Shown piece after piece: positions 61,641 through 64,000 of a stretch of DNA of 64,000 nt. The DNA lies in assembly GCA_009741485.1 (NCBI GenBank), contig CM019216.1, positions 56,028,918 through 56,092,917 on the forward strand, in the 5' to 3' direction. The position numbers were made by a program, and so were the translations under genes. Within the stretch, counting starts at the first letter, position 1, and every line of letters starts with the position of its first letter. The notes under the pieces were generated by a model. It had not been told where the DNA came from, ran no database searches, and saw only the letters and a list, made by a program, of their open reading frames with translations. This stretch comes from Malurus cyaneus samueli. Lineage: Eukaryota > Chordata > Aves > Passeriformes > Maluridae.

Positions 61641-64000
61641 AGACTGGGGGCATGGAGAGAGTAGAGAGCAAGGAAAGCGTTCAGCAAGGTGGGTGAGTAA
61701 CTCCAGCTGCCACTGGATTTTGTGTGCCACTGAAGCAGCCTGGCCACCAGCCCCAGATTTGCACGCTGTGGGTGGAACAAACTGCACACCTGGAGCACTC
61801 ACTGTTTAAAAAGAAATTATTGGATGCGCCATTGACTGGTCTCAGGTTTACCTAGCAATGCTGTTTTTTTCTCCAGTCTGCTTCTATACACGTGTGCCTA
61901 AACAGCAAACCCTAACAAAAGCAAGCTTAGTAATACAGGTGCTCACCCCTCTTCTATTTTTTCTTTCTTCCTTTTTCGTTTCTTTGTTCCTTTGCCCTGC
62001 ACCACTGGAAATCCTTTTTTTGGGAAAAGCTATTTCATAGCTGTCTGTTGTCTTTCAAGGGAATTTTTAACTGATCTCACAAGATATGTGGAATCTACTT
62101 TATCAACAGGATCAGGAAAAAAAATCTGTAACCAAACAATAAAATAGTAATCCATTCTTCAGCAGAAGAAGTAGTTTCAAGATGAAGAAAAATCCTTTAA
62201 TTAATTTTAAAGATGGCTCAGTGACGGAGGCAGAACTAAAGATACAGAGCTTACAGTGAATACCTCAGCTCCAGTTGCTGGTGTAACAATAAGGATTCTA
62301 CCTTTATGCAATGACTGCATGCACCTGGGATTATTTTTCTGTAGTACCTGCTTGTAAGGATTTTGGGCCAAGGTAGATCCTTCTCAATTTATTTGTAGGT
62401 CAGCTGTCAATATTTTGTCTTTGAAGCAGCTCCTCTCACCTTGTGTTTTTCCCAGCTTTCTCTCTTTCCGCTGCAGCACAATTACGCATGGGTCAGGGCA
62501 GTCAACAGGCTGAGCTGCTGTGATTTTTTTCTGAGCTCCTCTGTTCTCTGGTTTTCTGACATTCCTAGCATGAATAGGTGCACTAAGATAATTACGCTAA
62601 TCCATCTAGCCAAACACCTAACTTATATATTTGAAGCTAATTAGATAAACTACAAAATGGGTCATTTTTCAGCCCCTCAGCCTCCGCCTGCTTATGAGCA
62701 TTACCCCTGAGGGGACTCTTTCTCAATCAGGTAGACATTTCTGGGAATGAGATCTAATGAATCCCTTTACCTCCTGAACTGAAAATCTCTTTTCATTGAG
62801 ACTTAAGCAAACTGAGGACAAATTTAGGCATGACAGAAGTAGGAACTCTCCCAAGGCAACAGTTCTGTTTCTTTCTGCCCAGATTAGGTTTGACCCAATC
62901 TACTGACAAAAGGGCAAGAGCTTTTTGGGAGCAACAGTGTAGTGGGAGCCTTACTTCTCAAGTAAAGAAAAGCAAGGCAAGACTACATCATTTAGTTCCC
63001 CTTACTGACATTAGTGCAATATGCAGATAAGATCTTTCAAATTAATAATAAAGAACCTTGCCAGAAATTTGTCTGTTCTCTGGATGCTGGAACTGGATTA
63101 AGTTTCACAAGTAGCAGGGCCTTTTTTTCTCCCAGATTTTTCAAAATGTTTAAGCCTGAAACTGCTAGCCTACACTAATGCTTTGTGCTTTTTTAATGTG
63201 AAATTTTGTGGTTTTAAAAAATATGACAAATTATCTGAAAATAGATATTGTCTTTTTCCATTAATGACAGCTGATCACAATACTTTTGTCAGTTTTCAAC
63301 TGGAGTCACATTCCCTTGCCAAATGCCCAGTAAGAAACAATTTTGGCCTACAGAGACATCCTGCCTAACTTAGACACCAGCAAAGGCAGCAGGGGAGACA
63401 GCGGCACTGACTTGCTGTGAGTTGAACAAAATGAAACAGCATCTCAGTGACAAACCCAGGATTCAGTCAAAACATTTAAATGATTCAGAGTCATGCTTCT
63501 CCATTTACATCAGCAATGTTACAACTAAGATTAATATCACTGTAGACTTGCAGGCTTTTGGCAAAGAAAAGAGTGTCTGAGTATAATGCATTTTGGGGCA
63601 ATAGTGGGGTAAAAAGACAGAATTTGCAGGGGTAGGGGGAACAGAGAAAAGGACAAAACAGGCACAAATGTGAAGCCTTATAGCAAATATGACTGGTGAA
63701 GCACACAGCCACAAACCTTTGCCACTCTCCACTCCTTAGCTTTTCTGGTCTGCCAGCTTAAAAGAAAAGACAATGAAGTCATCCTCTAAAAATATTTCTG
63801 TCAATGTGAAGCTAAACACACTTCCAAAGCACAAAATGTGAGTCTACTCAGGAACAAAATTCCTTTGTAAGTTAAGATGGGGTATGTGATGTACCTGAAT
63901 TCAACAACCCTTGGCTAGAACAGGCTTTCTTTTTTCTTCCAGACTTTCCTATATCTCTGAAGCAGAAGGGAGAAGATGCTGCCCCTGGACAGCCCTACGC
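61641..64000. other. Unique non-coding stretch to window end
   Basis: No exon, RNA gene or transposon was recognised. A pyrimidine-rich patch lies at about 61950-61990. The overlapping minus-strand ORFs at 63491-63732 are chance: they compete in two frames and show no domain. Confidence 0.4.

Noticed and set aside
1..64000. CRISPR arrays, operons, prophage, bacterial insertion sequences
   Set aside because: Base composition, CR1 LINEs, microsatellites and the absence of dense ORFs show a vertebrate nuclear genome. No spaced direct-repeat array exists.

Overview
The window reads as ordinary vertebrate nuclear DNA, almost certainly from a bird. It is AT-rich, with a few long simple repeats and no bacterial-style gene packing. 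The diagnostic content is CR1 LINE debris: five clear fragments of different ORF2 and 3'-end regions, in both orientations, two of which end in the ATTCTATGATTCT-type tail typical of bird CR1 elements. There is also one solo LTR of a kind I recognise as widespread in bird genomes, and two older amniote repeats. I identified no protein-coding exon, tRNA, rRNA or CRISPR array. Nearly all open reading frames are short chance ORFs, CR1 remnants, or readings through a simple repeat. The window is best described as intergenic sequence (a gene desert) or the inside of a very large intron. I cannot tell which from the sequence alone.

Layout. 1-405: antisense CR1 ORF2 fragment cut by the window edge. 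2211-2640: sense CR1 3' end. 3406-3500: TTTA-rich low complexity. 4679-4703: poly(A). 6428-6970: sense CR1 with an internal deletion. 6971-27773: mostly unique non-coding DNA with candidate conserved elements near 7.8-8.0 kb and 24.7-24.95 kb, a 27-base poly(T) at 22.63 kb and a GC-richer patch at 26.2-26.7 kb. 27774-28060: a nearly pure purine tract ending in about 41 GAAA units. 30685-31650: a long antisense CR1 reverse-transcriptase fragment. 37.7-38.1, 39.4 and 46.1-46.6 kb: candidate regulatory elements. 46925-47690: sense CR1 ORF2 (the linker and start of the RT domain), followed by a MIR-like relic at 47.8 kb. 50.5-50.8 kb: another candidate element. 51963-52125: ancient amniote repeat. 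56051-56633: solo LTR, minus strand. 57893-57960: a very short antisense CR1 3' end. The rest is unique non-coding DNA.

Nothing here works together as a gene system, and I found no undescribed biological system. The most useful leads are the clusters of homeodomain-type sites and small perfect repeats or palindromes inside low-repeat blocks, which look like possible distal enhancers, and the 287-bp polypurine tract. The candidate enhancers rest on composition and motif appearance only and need a cross-species alignment to be believed.
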